From positions 1 through 47,878 of IMG/VR virus record IMGVR_UViG_3300042349_000656: 47,878 nucleotides of DNA. The stretch is one strand, 5' to 3'. Shown one piece after another: positions 21,965-31,576 of this stretch (positions are counted from its first letter, which is position 1; every line of letters begins with the position of its first letter). A program made the translations under genes and the position numbers. The stretch is from a virus. The notes below the pieces were generated by a model, which saw nothing but the letters and a program-made list of their open reading frames with translations, searched no databases and was not told the DNA's origin.

Positions 21965-23536
21965 ATGGCAGCAATAATAACGGATCAATTAAGAGTGTTG
22001 ACTGCAAAGTTATTTGTAGACAATGCAACTGATCCCAATAATTCATATTATAGTTTTATTGGATTACCAAACCCAACTGATATTTTATCAACTTGGGATA
22101 CAAATCCTCCTGCTCCAAAAGATTGTTTAGATGAAGAAAATAATTATTGGGATACAACTATAGCATTGAAAAAAATTACTTCTGATAATGTTAGATTGGC
22201 GATCAGAAAATATCAATGGCAAAGTGGAACAGTTTATGATATGTATCGTCATGATGTGTCAAGGACTAACCTTTCTAGACCATCAAAATCAACAACTCTA
22301 TACAGAGCTCCATTTTACGTAATAAATCAAGATTATAGAGTTTATATTTGTCTACAAAATGGAACAACTCCAGAAACTCCAGATGGTTCACCTTCATTAG
22401 ATGAACCAACATTTACTGATTTGGAACCAAGAGAAGCTGGAACAAGTGGAGATGGTTATATTTGGAAATATCTTTATACTGTTAAACCAGCGGACATTGT
22501 TAAGTTTGATTCGATTGATTTTGTACCCACTCCCCCAAATTGGAGTACAAATGATGAATATGCTTCTATTAGAAATAATGCTTCAAGTAGTGGACAATTA
22601 AAGATAGTAACAATTACAAACAGAGGTGCTGGAATTGGAACTGCAAATGCAGTTTATACAAATGTTCCAATTTCTGGGGATGGTGAGGGTGCTGAAGCAA
22701 CTATTGTAATTGATAATGATTCAAAGGTTGAGTCTATTACTGTTTCAAAAGGTGGTAGTGGATATACTTTTGGCACAATAAACTTAGTTGCTGGTAATGT
22801 CCCATCTGGAACAACAAACCCAACATTTGATGTGGTAATTCCACCAAAGGGAGGTCATGGAGCAGATTTATATAGTGAACTAGGTGCATTTAATGTTCTT
22901 CTATATACTAGAATTGATAATGACGAATTGAATCCAGATTTCATAACTGGAAATAAAATTGCAAGACTTGGAATTATTGAAAATCCAACTTCATATAATT
23001 CTTCTGTTATTTTGAATGTGGAAAAAGCAAGTGCATTATACGGGATTCGTTTGACAGGATCTACAGGATCTGTTCAAACTGCAGTATTTGAACAAAATAG
23101 TTTTGTTTATCAAACTATAGGTTTAGGTGTTACTGCTGTTGGTAGGGTTGTTTCTTATGACCCCCAAACTGGAGTTTTAAAACTATGGCAAGATAGAACT
23201 TTTGCTGGTTTTAGTACAAGTGGATCTAGAACTACAAATCCACCATATGGATTTGTATTAAATTCATTCACATCAACACCAGATATTGGAGGAAGCTTAA
23301 CAATTACTGGCGGTTCAATTAATTTAGACATTGATACTGGATTCAGTGGTATATCAACTACAATAAATAATGCAGGTAATTTCAAAACTTACTATCTGGG
23401 ACAAACTTTTGTCGATGGAATAGCAAATCCAGAAGTACAAAAATATTCTGGAACAACATTATATGTTGATAATAGACCAGCGATCACCAGATCAAAGTCA
23501 CAAAAAGAAGATATCAAAGTCATTTTGCAGTTCTAA
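21965..23536 (+). CDS. gp8: Baseplate wedge protein gp8 with an inserted repeat domain
   Basis: gp8 of T4 has 334 residues; this one has 523. Its C-terminal end GTTLYVDNRPAITRSKSQKE then DIKVILQF matches T4 gp8 (IYMENRPPI...Q-EEINILFTF), and DGYIWKYLYTV matches T4 DGYVWEYLFEI. The N-terminal half has WDTTIALKKITSDNVRLAIR and WQSGTVYDMY, typical of cyanophage gp8. The additional length lies mostly at residues 220-380 and includes GxGY-type beta repeats (IGTANAVYTNVPISGDGEGA, KGGSGYTFGT). gp8 dimers form part of the baseplate wedge and contact gp7. Confidence 0.92.
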   Translation: MAAIITDQLRVLTAKLFVDNATDPNNSYYSFIGLPNPTDILSTWDTNPPAPKDCLDEENNYWDTTIALKKITSDNVRLAIRKYQWQSGTVYDMYRHDVSRTNLSRPSKSTTLYRAPFYVINQDYRVYICLQNGTTPETPDGSPSLDEPTFTDLEPREAGTSGDGYIWKYLYTVKPADIVKFDSIDFVPTPPNWSTNDEYASIRNNASSSGQLKIVTITNRGAGIGTANAVYTNVPISGDGEGAEATIVIDNDSKVESITVSKGGSGYTFGTINLVAGNVPSGTTNPTFDVVIPPKGGHGADLYSELGAFNVLLYTRIDNDELNPDFITGNKIARLGIIENPTSYNSSVILNVEKASALYGIRLTGSTGSVQTAVFEQNSFVYQTIGLGVTAVGRVVSYDPQTGVLKLWQDRTFAGFSTSGSRTTNPPYGFVLNSFTSTPDIGGSLTITGGSINLDIDTGFSGISTTINNAGNFKTYYLGQTFVDGIANPEVQKYSGTTLYVDNRPAITRSKSQKEDIKVILQF

Positions 23537-23542
23537 AAAATC

Positions 23543-26500
23543 ATGCCCCAAGAAACTAATTTAAATATTTCTCCATATTTTGACGATTTTGATCCAAATA
23601 AGAATTTTTATAAGGTTCTTTTCAAGCCAGGTTATCCAGTTCAAGCAAGAGAACTAACTGGATTACAGTCAATTCTGCAAAATCAGATTGAACAGTTTGG
23701 AAATCATGTATTTAAAGAAGGTTCTGTAGTAATTCCTGGCCAAATAAATTATAATAATCAATTTTTTGCAGTTGAAGTTGAAGATTCTTATGCAGGAATA
23801 TCTCTTTCATACTATTTGGACGATTTAGTAGGAAAGACAATTAAAGGGGCTACGTCTAACGTTCAAGCAAAAATTATAAAAGTACTTGACACTTCTTTTT
23901 CTGAGAGATCATATATTACACTTTATCTTTCTTATCAGGGAGCTGGGGTAGATAATCAGGCAGTTTTTTCTGATGCAGAAACTCTTTTACTTGAAGAAAA
24001 CTTAGTTAAGGGACAATTTGTTATTCAGAGTGGAGAGGGATTTGCAAATACTGCAGGAGTTAGTGCAACTTCAATAGGTTCTGCTGTCATTCTTTCTGAG
24101 GGTGTTTATTTTATTAGAGGAACTTTTGTAAATGTTGACAGTCAAACTTTAATTTTAGACGCACATTCAAATTTCCCATCATATAAAGTAGGTTTTGATA
24201 TAGTTGAAGAAGTTATATCTGCAGATGATGATCCTACACTATATGATAATGCAAGAGGTTTTGCAAATTATGCAGCTTCTGGTGCAGATAGATTTAGAAT
24301 AAGAGCAATATTATCCAAAAAACCACTTAATAGTTCTGATAATCAGAGTTTTATTAGCCTCTTAGAAATAAGGGAAGGTATTTTAATATCTGGTAAGAAA
24401 AAGGAATCAACATATAATATTCTGCAAGATGAAATTGCAAGAAGAACTTATGATGAATCAGGAGATTATTATGTAAGACCTTTCTCAATAACAGCAAAAG
24501 AGTCTTTAAATAACAATCTTGGGAATAATGGAGTATTTAACAGTAATCAATTAACATACTCAAATAATGTTCCAAGTAATTCTTTGGGCGTATATAAAAT
24601 TTCTCCTGGAAAAGCATATGTACAAGGATATGAGGTAGAAACTTTATCTACAACATATATTGATTTTGAAAAACCAAGAACCACAAATACTAATCTTAAT
24701 CAAGAAATTGTATATCAAACTGGATCAACGTATACTTTGAATAGGGTATATGGATCTCCATCTATTAACTTAGCCGCACCATTTACGGTAAGTTTAAGAG
24801 ATTCTAGAATTGGAGGAATTCATACAACATCTGCAGGAAAGGAAATTGGTCTAGCAAGAGTATATGACTTTTCGTTAGAATCTGGTTCTTATCTAGCAGC
24901 AGATCCAAATTCAAATCAATGGGATATTTCTTTATTCGATATTCAAACATATACTGAAATTTCATTAAATGAACCTATAACACTAACTACCCCCAAATTC
25001 ATTAAAGGGAAGTCTAGCGGGGCGACAGGATACCTTAGAACAAACGTTAGTAACTCTAAGTTACTAACGTTGTATGGAACAAAAGGTACGTTCTCAAAAG
25101 GAGAAAAATTTGTTTTCAATGGTACAGAAACAGATAGTAGAGTTGCTATAGCAGTTACTCAATATAATGTTGACGATGTTCAGTCCATCTCTAATGTAGG
25201 CACATCATCGACTATTTTTAATGCAGATATTATTCCCGATGTTAAGCAATTTTTTGGAGATGTACTTATAACTCAAGAAAGAAATAATGGTAGTGGAGTA
25301 GGAATTTCGACAGTTAGAGTAACAGATAGTCAAGATATTATATTTACAAATATTGTAAAACCTGGAAATTTAGTTTCATATACTAAAGTTGGACACACTG
25401 CTCAAACTTTATCTAAAGTACTTACAGTAAACGAAAAAGAAATTATAGTCGCTGGTATAACTACAGTGACAAATATTTGTGATGGTGGATTGCCACAGTC
25501 ACAAATGGATATTAAGGATTTTGCTCTACTCTCCTCAAGATTCTTACCTTCTGGAGATAATACTTTATATACAAACCTTCCGCGACCATTTATAGCTAAC
25601 GTAGATTTAACAGAATCAAATCTAACAGTTAGAAAAGAATTCCCAATTACAATCAGTGCAAATCAAACCAATACAATTACAGCAGGAGATAATGAAACAT
25701 TCCTACCTTTTGATGAGGAAAGATATGTTTTAACAACTTCTTCTGGTCAATTTGAAGTCCTAACCCCAGATAGATTTGTCTTTGAAAGTGGACAAAAACA
25801 ATTAACTATAGTTGGTCTAGCAAATACTAGTGCTTCAAATTGCAGATTAATTGCTACTTTGAGAAAAATTAATGTTACCAGCAAGACAAAATCTAAAAAA
25901 AGAATTAACAGTCTTGTATTTGATAGATCTAGAGATATCTCATCTGGAATAGGAACCACAACTCTTAATGATGGTCTTTCATATGGTACAAGTTATCCAT
26001 ACGGAACTCGAATTCAGGATGAAGATCTTTGCCTATTAGTTCCAGATGTAACAAAGGTATACTCTATTTTAGAATCAACAAATACAAATGATCCTATTTT
26101 ACCTACAATAATCCTATCAAATCTTAGTGGATCTTCAGCAACAACTCAGGAACTTATAGTTGGAGAAGAATTTATAGGAGAAATAAGTGGAGCTGTTGGA
26201 GTTGTTGTTTCTAAGATTGATGACGTTAGAGTAGAGTTTAGTTATCTAAATGAAAATATACTACAAGAATTAGAACCAATAAGATTTAAAGAATCTGGAG
26301 TAACTGCAGTATCTCAAGCAGTAAACGCTGGTAGTAGAAATATTATTGCTAATTTCTCATTCGATTATGGACAAAGAGATACTTTATATGATTATACATC
26401 TTTAAGGAGAAATGCAAATTCTCCAGAACCAAAAGGAAAACTGAGGGTAATTTATGAGACTGCAGAATTCTCACCTTCAGATACTGGTGATATTGTAACT

Positions 26501-29500
26501 GCAAACTCTTACAGTCAGTTTGATTATTGTACAATTACATTTGCGAAAGAAACTGTAAACAATGCAGATATTATTGATGGACGTTTAAGAGTAAAACCAT
26601 TCGATATTAATATTACTGATAGATCTCCATTTGAATTTTTAGGAAGATCATTTAATGAAATAAACAATTGCACCAAGCACGTTTTAGCAAGTGATGAATC
26701 ATTTGTCGCATCATATTCATATTATTTACCAAGAATTGATAAAATATATCTAACAAAAGATGGTGTTTTCCAATTAAATAAAGGAACTCCAGCGGAGATG
26801 CCTGAAGAACCAGCATCTGTAGATGGAGCAATGGAAGTTGCAACCATTTCAATTCAACCATATCTCTGCGATGCATCTAGAGTTTCAATTGATCTAACCG
26901 ATCATAAACGCTTTAGAATGAGAGATATTGCAAAACTTGAAGAAAGAGTAAGAAATCTTGAAAAATATACTTCACTAAACTTACTTGAGTCTGCAACTGA
27001 AAATCTTAAGATTAAGGATTCTAACGGTCTTGATAGATTTAAGTCTGGATTCTTTGTAGATGATTTTACAACAACAAGTTCTCAAAATAAGAGTACTATT
27101 GTAAAAAATAGTATCGATACTAAAAATTCCGAGTTGAGACCAGCACCATATACTACACAGATTGACCTCATTATTGGATCAAAATCTTTAGTTGGAATTG
27201 GTTCAACCCTAAATCCACTTGCAGATGCTCAATATGTAACAGATCTCATTGGCAATGGATCTAAGAGAACAGGTCAACTTATATCTCTTGACTATGAAGA
27301 TGTTGTTAAAGTTGAAAATCCATATGCAACGAGAACAGAAAATATAACTCCGTTCCTTGTAGTTTCATATACTGGTACAATAATACTATTCCCATCATCA
27401 GATACTTGGGTAGATCAAGTTAGAGTTGATGCCAAGAATGTTGAGATTGATAATTTTACCCAGACACAGCAACAACTTATTGCTCAGGGTTGGGACCCTC
27501 AAACTGGATTAAGTCCAGTAAGTTGGGGAGCATGGGAAACAACTTGGACTGGAGAAACAACTACAACTACGGTTAGCAGTCGTCGTTATTATGGAGGACG
27601 TTGGTGGTGGGGCAGTAAGTGGTGGAATAGAGGTTATTATGGATGGAATTGGAATAGATTCCCATACTATAATGGTTATTGGGGACATTATTATGGTTGG
27701 CATGGTTGGAATTATAACAGATACTATTGGGGATATCCTTGGTATGGTGGATATTGGGGACGTGTTGCAACTCAGGTTGCAACAACAACTACAAAGACAG
27801 GTACTTCAACAAGAACAGGTACTCAGCAAAAACTTACAGAAGAAGTAAAAACAGTATCTCTTGGGGATTCTGTAATTTCTACAGAAGTTGTTCCATTTAT
27901 GAGATCTAGGAACGTTGAATTTATTGGAAGTAGATTTAAACCATTTACAAGAGTATATGCTTTCTTTGATGGTCAAGATCTTAATAAATTTGTTATTCCA
28001 AAACTTCTTCAAGTTCAAATGAGCTCTGGAGTATTCCAAGTTGGAGAAACAGTTACTGGTATTGTTCAGACAACATCTTTATCTACAGACCCAACTCCAG
28101 GAATTACTGATGTTCAAATCAAATTTAGATTAGCATCTTCAAATCATAGAACTGGTCCATTTAATTCGCCAACTGATATCTTTAACGTAAATCCATACGA
28201 TAAAGATAATAATACATTAATACAGGAACAATATTCTACAACTTCTACAATTCTGAATGTCGACGTTCGTAGTCTTGCTGAACAAGCACTTGGAAATTAT
28301 TATGGATATGTAAGTCCAGGAATGATATTAAGAGGACAAACAAGTGGTGCAGAAGCTAGAATAACAGATGTTAAGTTGGTAACAGATGCTGTTGGAGCAG
28401 TCTATGGTTCTTATTTCATTCCAAATCCAAACGTTCCATCGAATCCAACTTTTGAAACTGGAAAGAAAACGTTTAGACTGACTAGTAGTTCTGTTAACTC
28501 ACAAATACCTGGAGTAACTCAGACCAGTGGTGAAGAAATTTATGAAGCAAGTGGAAAACTTGAAACTATCCAAGAAACTATTCAGACTACTAGAAATGCA
28601 AAGATTACTTCTGAGACTTTAACAGAATCTAAGCAGGTTTCTGAAACGACAACCACAGTTTCAACCTCAGTGAGAGGTTGGTATGGATGGCCATATTCAT
28701 GGAAATATAGATATGGAAAATGGGGATGGTGCCGTTTTGACCCTCTTGCACAATCTTTCTTTGTTGAAGAAGAAAATGGAATTTATGTAACCAAAGTTGA
28801 AGTATTCTTTAGAACAAAGGATGCAAAATTACCAGTTGTTGTTCAGTTGCGTCCAATGCAACTTGGATTACCACAAACTGATGTATATCCTTTTAGTGAA
28901 GTTATTATTCAACCGAAGGATATTAACTTATCTGAAGATGGAAGTGTTGCAACAACAATTACTTTCCCATCACCAGTATATCTAAAGGGTGGAGCAGAAC
29001 ATGCTCTGGTTCTAATGTCAGAATCAAATGAGTATAATGTTTGGATCTCTAGAATGGGAGAGATTGATGTGAGTACATTATCACTACCACAGTCTCAGCA
29101 AATTGTTGTCACTCAACAACCATTACTAGGATCTCTATTTAAATCACAAAATGGAAGTACTTGGGATGCAAGTCAATATGAAGATCTTAAATTTACCCTA
29201 TTCAAAGCTAAATTTACCTCAACAGTAGGAAAGGTTAACTTCTATAACCCAGATTTAAATGTTGGTAACAAGCAGATTGCCAATCTCTTGACAGATTCTC
29301 TGGTCTTCAATTCAAGAAGAATTAGAGTTGGTTTAGGATCTACTGTTCAGGATAATAATTTGCAATTTGGCAACACAGTCATTCAAAGAAGTTCTAATGG
29401 AACTGGCAATTATGTCGCTAAAGCTGGTGTTGCAAGTAGCACCCTGAGCATTATCAATAATGGAACAGGATATGTTAATGGATACTATTCAAATGTAAGT

Positions 29501-31252
29501 TTGGTTAGTGTAACTGGAACTGGAAAAAATGCTACTGCAAATATTACTATTTCTGGTGGAGAAGTAGTTGCTTTAGGAGCAACTATCAATTCTGGAGGAA
29601 CTGGATATAAAGTTGGAGATGTTGTAACAATATCATCTCTTGGTGGATCAACTTTAGGAAGAAATCTAAGACTATCAATTTCCAATATTAGTGGTTTTAA
29701 TGAGATTATTTTAGATCAAGTTCAAGGAACATTCTTAACTGGAGTTGGAAATACTATTAGATTCATTGCTGCAGGAATCGGAAGTACTGATTTAAATTCA
29801 ACCCTTGGTGGTGGAGTGACAATTCAATCAATTACTCCAGATTATGAAGATAGCGATGGTCTCCATGTTTTGGTAAATCACAAAAATCACGGAATGCACT
29901 TCAAGTCCAGCAGCGTTTCAATTACAGGATGCTACTCTGATATTGATGCTTCCAATTTAGATTTTGAATATGATAGAGCATCAACTGGTGATATTATACT
30001 AACAGATATGATTATAAATCCAGATACTGGAGAAAGTGCATTCTTAAAATTTGAGGGACTTCCAGTTAGCGAATCAAATCCAGGTTATGTAAAAATTGAT
30101 CAAGAAATAATTGCATATACTGGAGTTGATGATAATACTTTAACTGGTATTACCAGAGGAATTGATGATACTCTATCATTTACTTATCAATCTGGAACAA
30201 ATGTTATGAAGTATGAGGTGAATGGCATTTCTCTGAGAAGAATTAATAAGATACACACTCTACAAGATTCTACAATTACCAGAACTGTAGATATTGATTC
30301 TTATTATATTAAGATTGATACTTCTCAAGCAGGAAAAACATCATCTTTACCTCAGGGTCAAGTTGATAGAAGCGGATCTGGAGTACTTCCTGCATTATAT
30401 CCATTTGCTAAGAAGAGTGCTGGAGGATCTAACATCTTTGCTACACAAAATATTCCTTTTGAAATTGTTAAACCTATTGTTCAGGTAATGAAACCAGCAG
30501 ATACTTCTGTAACTGCTAAGATTAGAACAGTAACTGGTTCAAGTGTCGATGGAATTGAATCTCCTTACCTTGATGTTGGGTATGAAGATATTAGTTTAGA
30601 CAATAATACTTATCTTTCAACGCCAAGAATTGTTGCATCTAAGCAAAATGAACTTCAATATCTCAGTGATATGCCTGGAAATAAGTCATTTACACTTGAA
30701 ATGACATTAAATAGCTCTGATCAAAACATCTCTCCAGTAATTGATCTTGATAGAGTTGGAATGATTTTCATCAGTAATAGGGTTAACAAACCAATTCAAA
30801 ATTATACTCAAGATTTTAGAGTTTCTACTCTCGCTAATGATCCATCTGCCTTTGTTTATGCTACAAACCCAATAACACTGGAAGTTCCAGCATCTTCAAT
30901 TAAGGTTCTACTCACTGCACACATTAATTCTTTTGCTGATTTAAGAGCTTTATATGCAATTATGGATGAACCTACTGAAGAGCCCGTTTATTATCCATTC
31001 CCAGGATTTAATAACAAAATCAAATCTGGTCAGGTTATTAATCTTGAAAACAGCGATGGAACTCCAGATGATAAAGTTGCATACGCAGAATCAACTGGTT
31101 TCTTGAGTAATGAAATCATTTACAAAGATTATGAGTTTACAATTGATAATCTACCAAACTTTAAATATTATAGTATTAAATTAATTGGTTCTTCTTCCAA
31201 TCAAGCATATCCACCCAGATTGAGAGATCTGAGAATTATATCACTTGCATAA
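23543..31252 (+). CDS. Giant DUF4815-like fibre or tail protein with a Trp/Tyr/Gly patch
   Basis: This 2569-residue protein starts with a DUF4815-like block: ISPYFDDFDPNKNFYKVLFK, then PGYPVQARELTGLQSILQNQ, GNHVFKEGSVVIPG. Further along are PFMRSRNVEFIG with KPFTRVYAFFDGQDLNKF near 1452-1480, an aromatic patch at 1349-1407, a second one at 1712-1732 ending CRFDPLAQSFFVEE (the family's DPLAQ-F motif), two GxGY repeats with tyrosines at 1977 and 2022, and an IDQEIIAYTG segment like that in gp15. The C-terminal region (DLRALYAIMDEP...EYPFPGF-type sequence) is usual for the family. Its position, where T4 has gp9-gp12, suggests a fibre or fibre-connector role. The function of DUF4815 itself is not known to me. 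Confidence 0.85.
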   Translation: MPQETNLNISPYFDDFDPNKNFYKVLFKPGYPVQARELTGLQSILQNQIEQFGNHVFKEGSVVIPGQINYNNQFFAVEVEDSYAGISLSYYLDDLVGKTIKGATSNVQAKIIKVLDTSFSERSYITLYLSYQGAGVDNQAVFSDAETLLLEENLVKGQFVIQSGEGFANTAGVSATSIGSAVILSEGVYFIRGTFVNVDSQTLILDAHSNFPSYKVGFDIVEEVISADDDPTLYDNARGFANYAASGADRFRIRAILSKKPLNSSDNQSFISLLEIREGILISGKKKESTYNILQDEIARRTYDESGDYYVRPFSITAKESLNNNLGNNGVFNSNQLTYSNNVPSNSLGVYKISPGKAYVQGYEVETLSTTYIDFEKPRTTNTNLNQEIVYQTGSTYTLNRVYGSPSINLAAPFTVSLRDSRIGGIHTTSAGKEIGLARVYDFSLESGSYLAADPNSNQWDISLFDIQTYTEISLNEPITLTTPKFIKGKSSGATGYLRTNVSNSKLLTLYGTKGTFSKGEKFVFNGTETDSRVAIAVTQYNVDDVQSISNVGTSSTIFNADIIPDVKQFFGDVLITQERNNGSGVGISTVRVTDSQDIIFTNIVKPGNLVSYTKVGHTAQTLSKVLTVNEKEIIVAGITTVTNICDGGLPQSQMDIKDFALLSSRFLPSGDNTLYTNLPRPFIANVDLTESNLTVRKEFPITISANQTNTITAGDNETFLPFDEERYVLTTSSGQFEVLTPDRFVFESGQKQLTIVGLANTSASNCRLIATLRKINVTSKTKSKKRINSLVFDRSRDISSGIGTTTLNDGLSYGTSYPYGTRIQDEDLCLLVPDVTKVYSILESTNTNDPILPTIILSNLSGSSATTQELIVGEEFIGEISGAVGVVVSKIDDVRVEFSYLNENILQELEPIRFKESGVTAVSQAVNAGSRNIIANFSFDYGQRDTLYDYTSLRRNANSPEPKGKLRVIYETAEFSPSDTGDIVTANSYSQFDYCTITFAKETVNNADIIDGRLRVKPFDINITDRSPFEFLGRSFNEINNCTKHVLASDESFVASYSYYLPRIDKIYLTKDGVFQLNKGTPAEMPEEPASVDGAMEVATISIQPYLCDASRVSIDLTDHKRFRMRDIAKLEERVRNLEKYTSLNLLESATENLKIKDSNGLDRFKSGFFVDDFTTTSSQNKSTIVKNSIDTKNSELRPAPYTTQIDLIIGSKSLVGIGSTLNPLADAQYVTDLIGNGSKRTGQLISLDYEDVVKVENPYATRTENITPFLVVSYTGTIILFPSSDTWVDQVRVDAKNVEIDNFTQTQQQLIAQGWDPQTGLSPVSWGAWETTWTGETTTTTVSSRRYYGGRWWWGSKWWNRGYYGWNWNRFPYYNGYWGHYYGWHGWNYNRYYWGYPWYGGYWGRVATQVATTTTKTGTSTRTGTQQKLTEEVKTVSLGDSVISTEVVPFMRSRNVEFIGSRFKPFTRVYAFFDGQDLNKFVIPKLLQVQMSSGVFQVGETVTGIVQTTSLSTDPTPGITDVQIKFRLASSNHRTGPFNSPTDIFNVNPYDKDNNTLIQEQYSTTSTILNVDVRSLAEQALGNYYGYVSPGMILRGQTSGAEARITDVKLVTDAVGAVYGSYFIPNPNVPSNPTFETGKKTFRLTSSSVNSQIPGVTQTSGEEIYEASGKLETIQETIQTTRNAKITSETLTESKQVSETTTTVSTSVRGWYGWPYSWKYRYGKWGWCRFDPLAQSFFVEEENGIYVTKVEVFFRTKDAKLPVVVQLRPMQLGLPQTDVYPFSEVIIQPKDINLSEDGSVATTITFPSPVYLKGGAEHALVLMSESNEYNVWISRMGEIDVSTLSLPQSQQIVVTQQPLLGSLFKSQNGSTWDASQYEDLKFTLFKAKFTSTVGKVNFYNPDLNVGNKQIANLLTDSLVFNSRRIRVGLGSTVQDNNLQFGNTVIQRSSNGTGNYVAKAGVASSTLSIINNGTGYVNGYYSNVSLVSVTGTGKNATANITISGGEVVALGATINSGGTGYKVGDVVTISSLGGSTLGRNLRLSISNISGFNEIILDQVQGTFLTGVGNTIRFIAAGIGSTDLNSTLGGGVTIQSITPDYEDSDGLHVLVNHKNHGMHFKSSSVSITGCYSDIDASNLDFEYDRASTGDIILTDMIINPDTGESAFLKFEGLPVSESNPGYVKIDQEIIAYTGVDDNTLTGITRGIDDTLSFTYQSGTNVMKYEVNGISLRRINKIHTLQDSTITRTVDIDSYYIKIDTSQAGKTSSLPQGQVDRSGSGVLPALYPFAKKSAGGSNIFATQNIPFEIVKPIVQVMKPADTSVTAKIRTVTGSSVDGIESPYLDVGYEDISLDNNTYLSTPRIVASKQNELQYLSDMPGNKSFTLEMTLNSSDQNISPVIDLDRVGMIFISNRVNKPIQNYTQDFRVSTLANDPSAFVYATNPITLEVPASSIKVLLTAHINSFADLRALYAIMDEPTEEPVYYPFPGFNNKIKSGQVINLENSDGTPDDKVAYAESTGFLSNEIIYKDYEFTIDNLPNFKYYSIKLIGSSSNQAYPPRLRDLRIISLA
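25043..25071 (+). repeat. Perfect 13-bp inverted repeat inside the giant fibre gene
   Basis: AACGTTAGTAACT at 25043-25055 and AGTTACTAACGTT at 25059-25071 are exact reverse complements with CTA between them. It lies within coding sequence near residue 505 and reads in frame as RTNVSNSKLLTL. Confidence 0.85.
27587..27763 (+). other. Aromatic Trp/Tyr/Gly patch within the fibre protein
   Basis: Residues 1349-1407 contain 13 Trp, 15 Tyr, 1 Phe and 13 Gly in 59 positions, with Thr-rich flanks (GETTTTTVSS before, TTTTKTGTSTRTGT after). Fragments: GGRWWWGSKWWNRGYYGW and WGHYYGWHGWNYNRYYWG. No known fold is suggested; it resembles glycine-rich aromatic beta or adhesive segments. It may be a surface-binding element. 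Confidence 0.85.
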
Positions 31253-31258
31253 TAATCT

Positions 31259-31525
31259 ATGAATAACATTAGTAACAGTGAGGAAGGTCAACTTCCTCCT
31301 GAATTATTAAACTTCAGTTTTGTTGAAGGGCATCCAAACTTAGTAAGAGATGAGAGGACAAATGCCATTTTAAATACAAATTATGATGAATATAAAACTT
31401 ATATTGAATTGAAAAAAATTAAAGAATCAGAAACCAAACGAATAGAATCCATTGAGTCTAATATTACAAATCTTAAGGATGACTTGGATGAAATTAAATC
31501 TCTCCTAAGGAACCTATTGAAATAA
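31259..31525 (+). CDS. Small coiled-coil protein before the neck genes
   Basis: This 88-residue protein has a hydrophilic first half with NLVRDERTNAILNTNYDEYK, a pattern I know from cyanophages, and a C-terminal coiled coil of about 45 residues (IELKKIKESETKRIESIESN and on to LDEIKSLLRNLLK). It occupies the place where T4 has the whisker gene wac; it could be a short fibritin-like or whisker-base protein, but no wac foldon is present. A GAGGAAG/CTTCCTC hairpin lies 20-40 bases after the start codon and may affect its translation. Confidence 0.75.
   Translation: MNNISNSEEGQLPPELLNFSFVEGHPNLVRDERTNAILNTNYDEYKTYIELKKIKESETKRIESIESNITNLKDDLDEIKSLLRNLLK
31280..31298 (+). promoter_or_regulatory. 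Hairpin just after the start codon
   Basis: GAGGAAG at 31280-31286 pairs with CTTCCTC at 31292-31298 around GTCAA, inside the coding sequence of the small coiled-coil gene and 20 bases after its start. Confidence 0.35.
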
Positions 31526-31576
31526 TATAGATAGTATATTGATTTTTAAATTGTAGTCCTATAATCAAGTTGTAAC

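Noticed and set aside
27509-27788. ORFs on both strands over the aromatic patch
   Set aside because: They are frame shadows of the unusual TGG/TAT/GGA codon mix. The main frame continues through on both sides with conserved family motifs.
31539-31565. TTGATT...TATAAT before gp13 as a promoter
   Set aside because: The spacer is 15 bases, and the -10 would lie only 12 bases before the ATG, leaving almost no leader. It could still be weak, but I do not call it.
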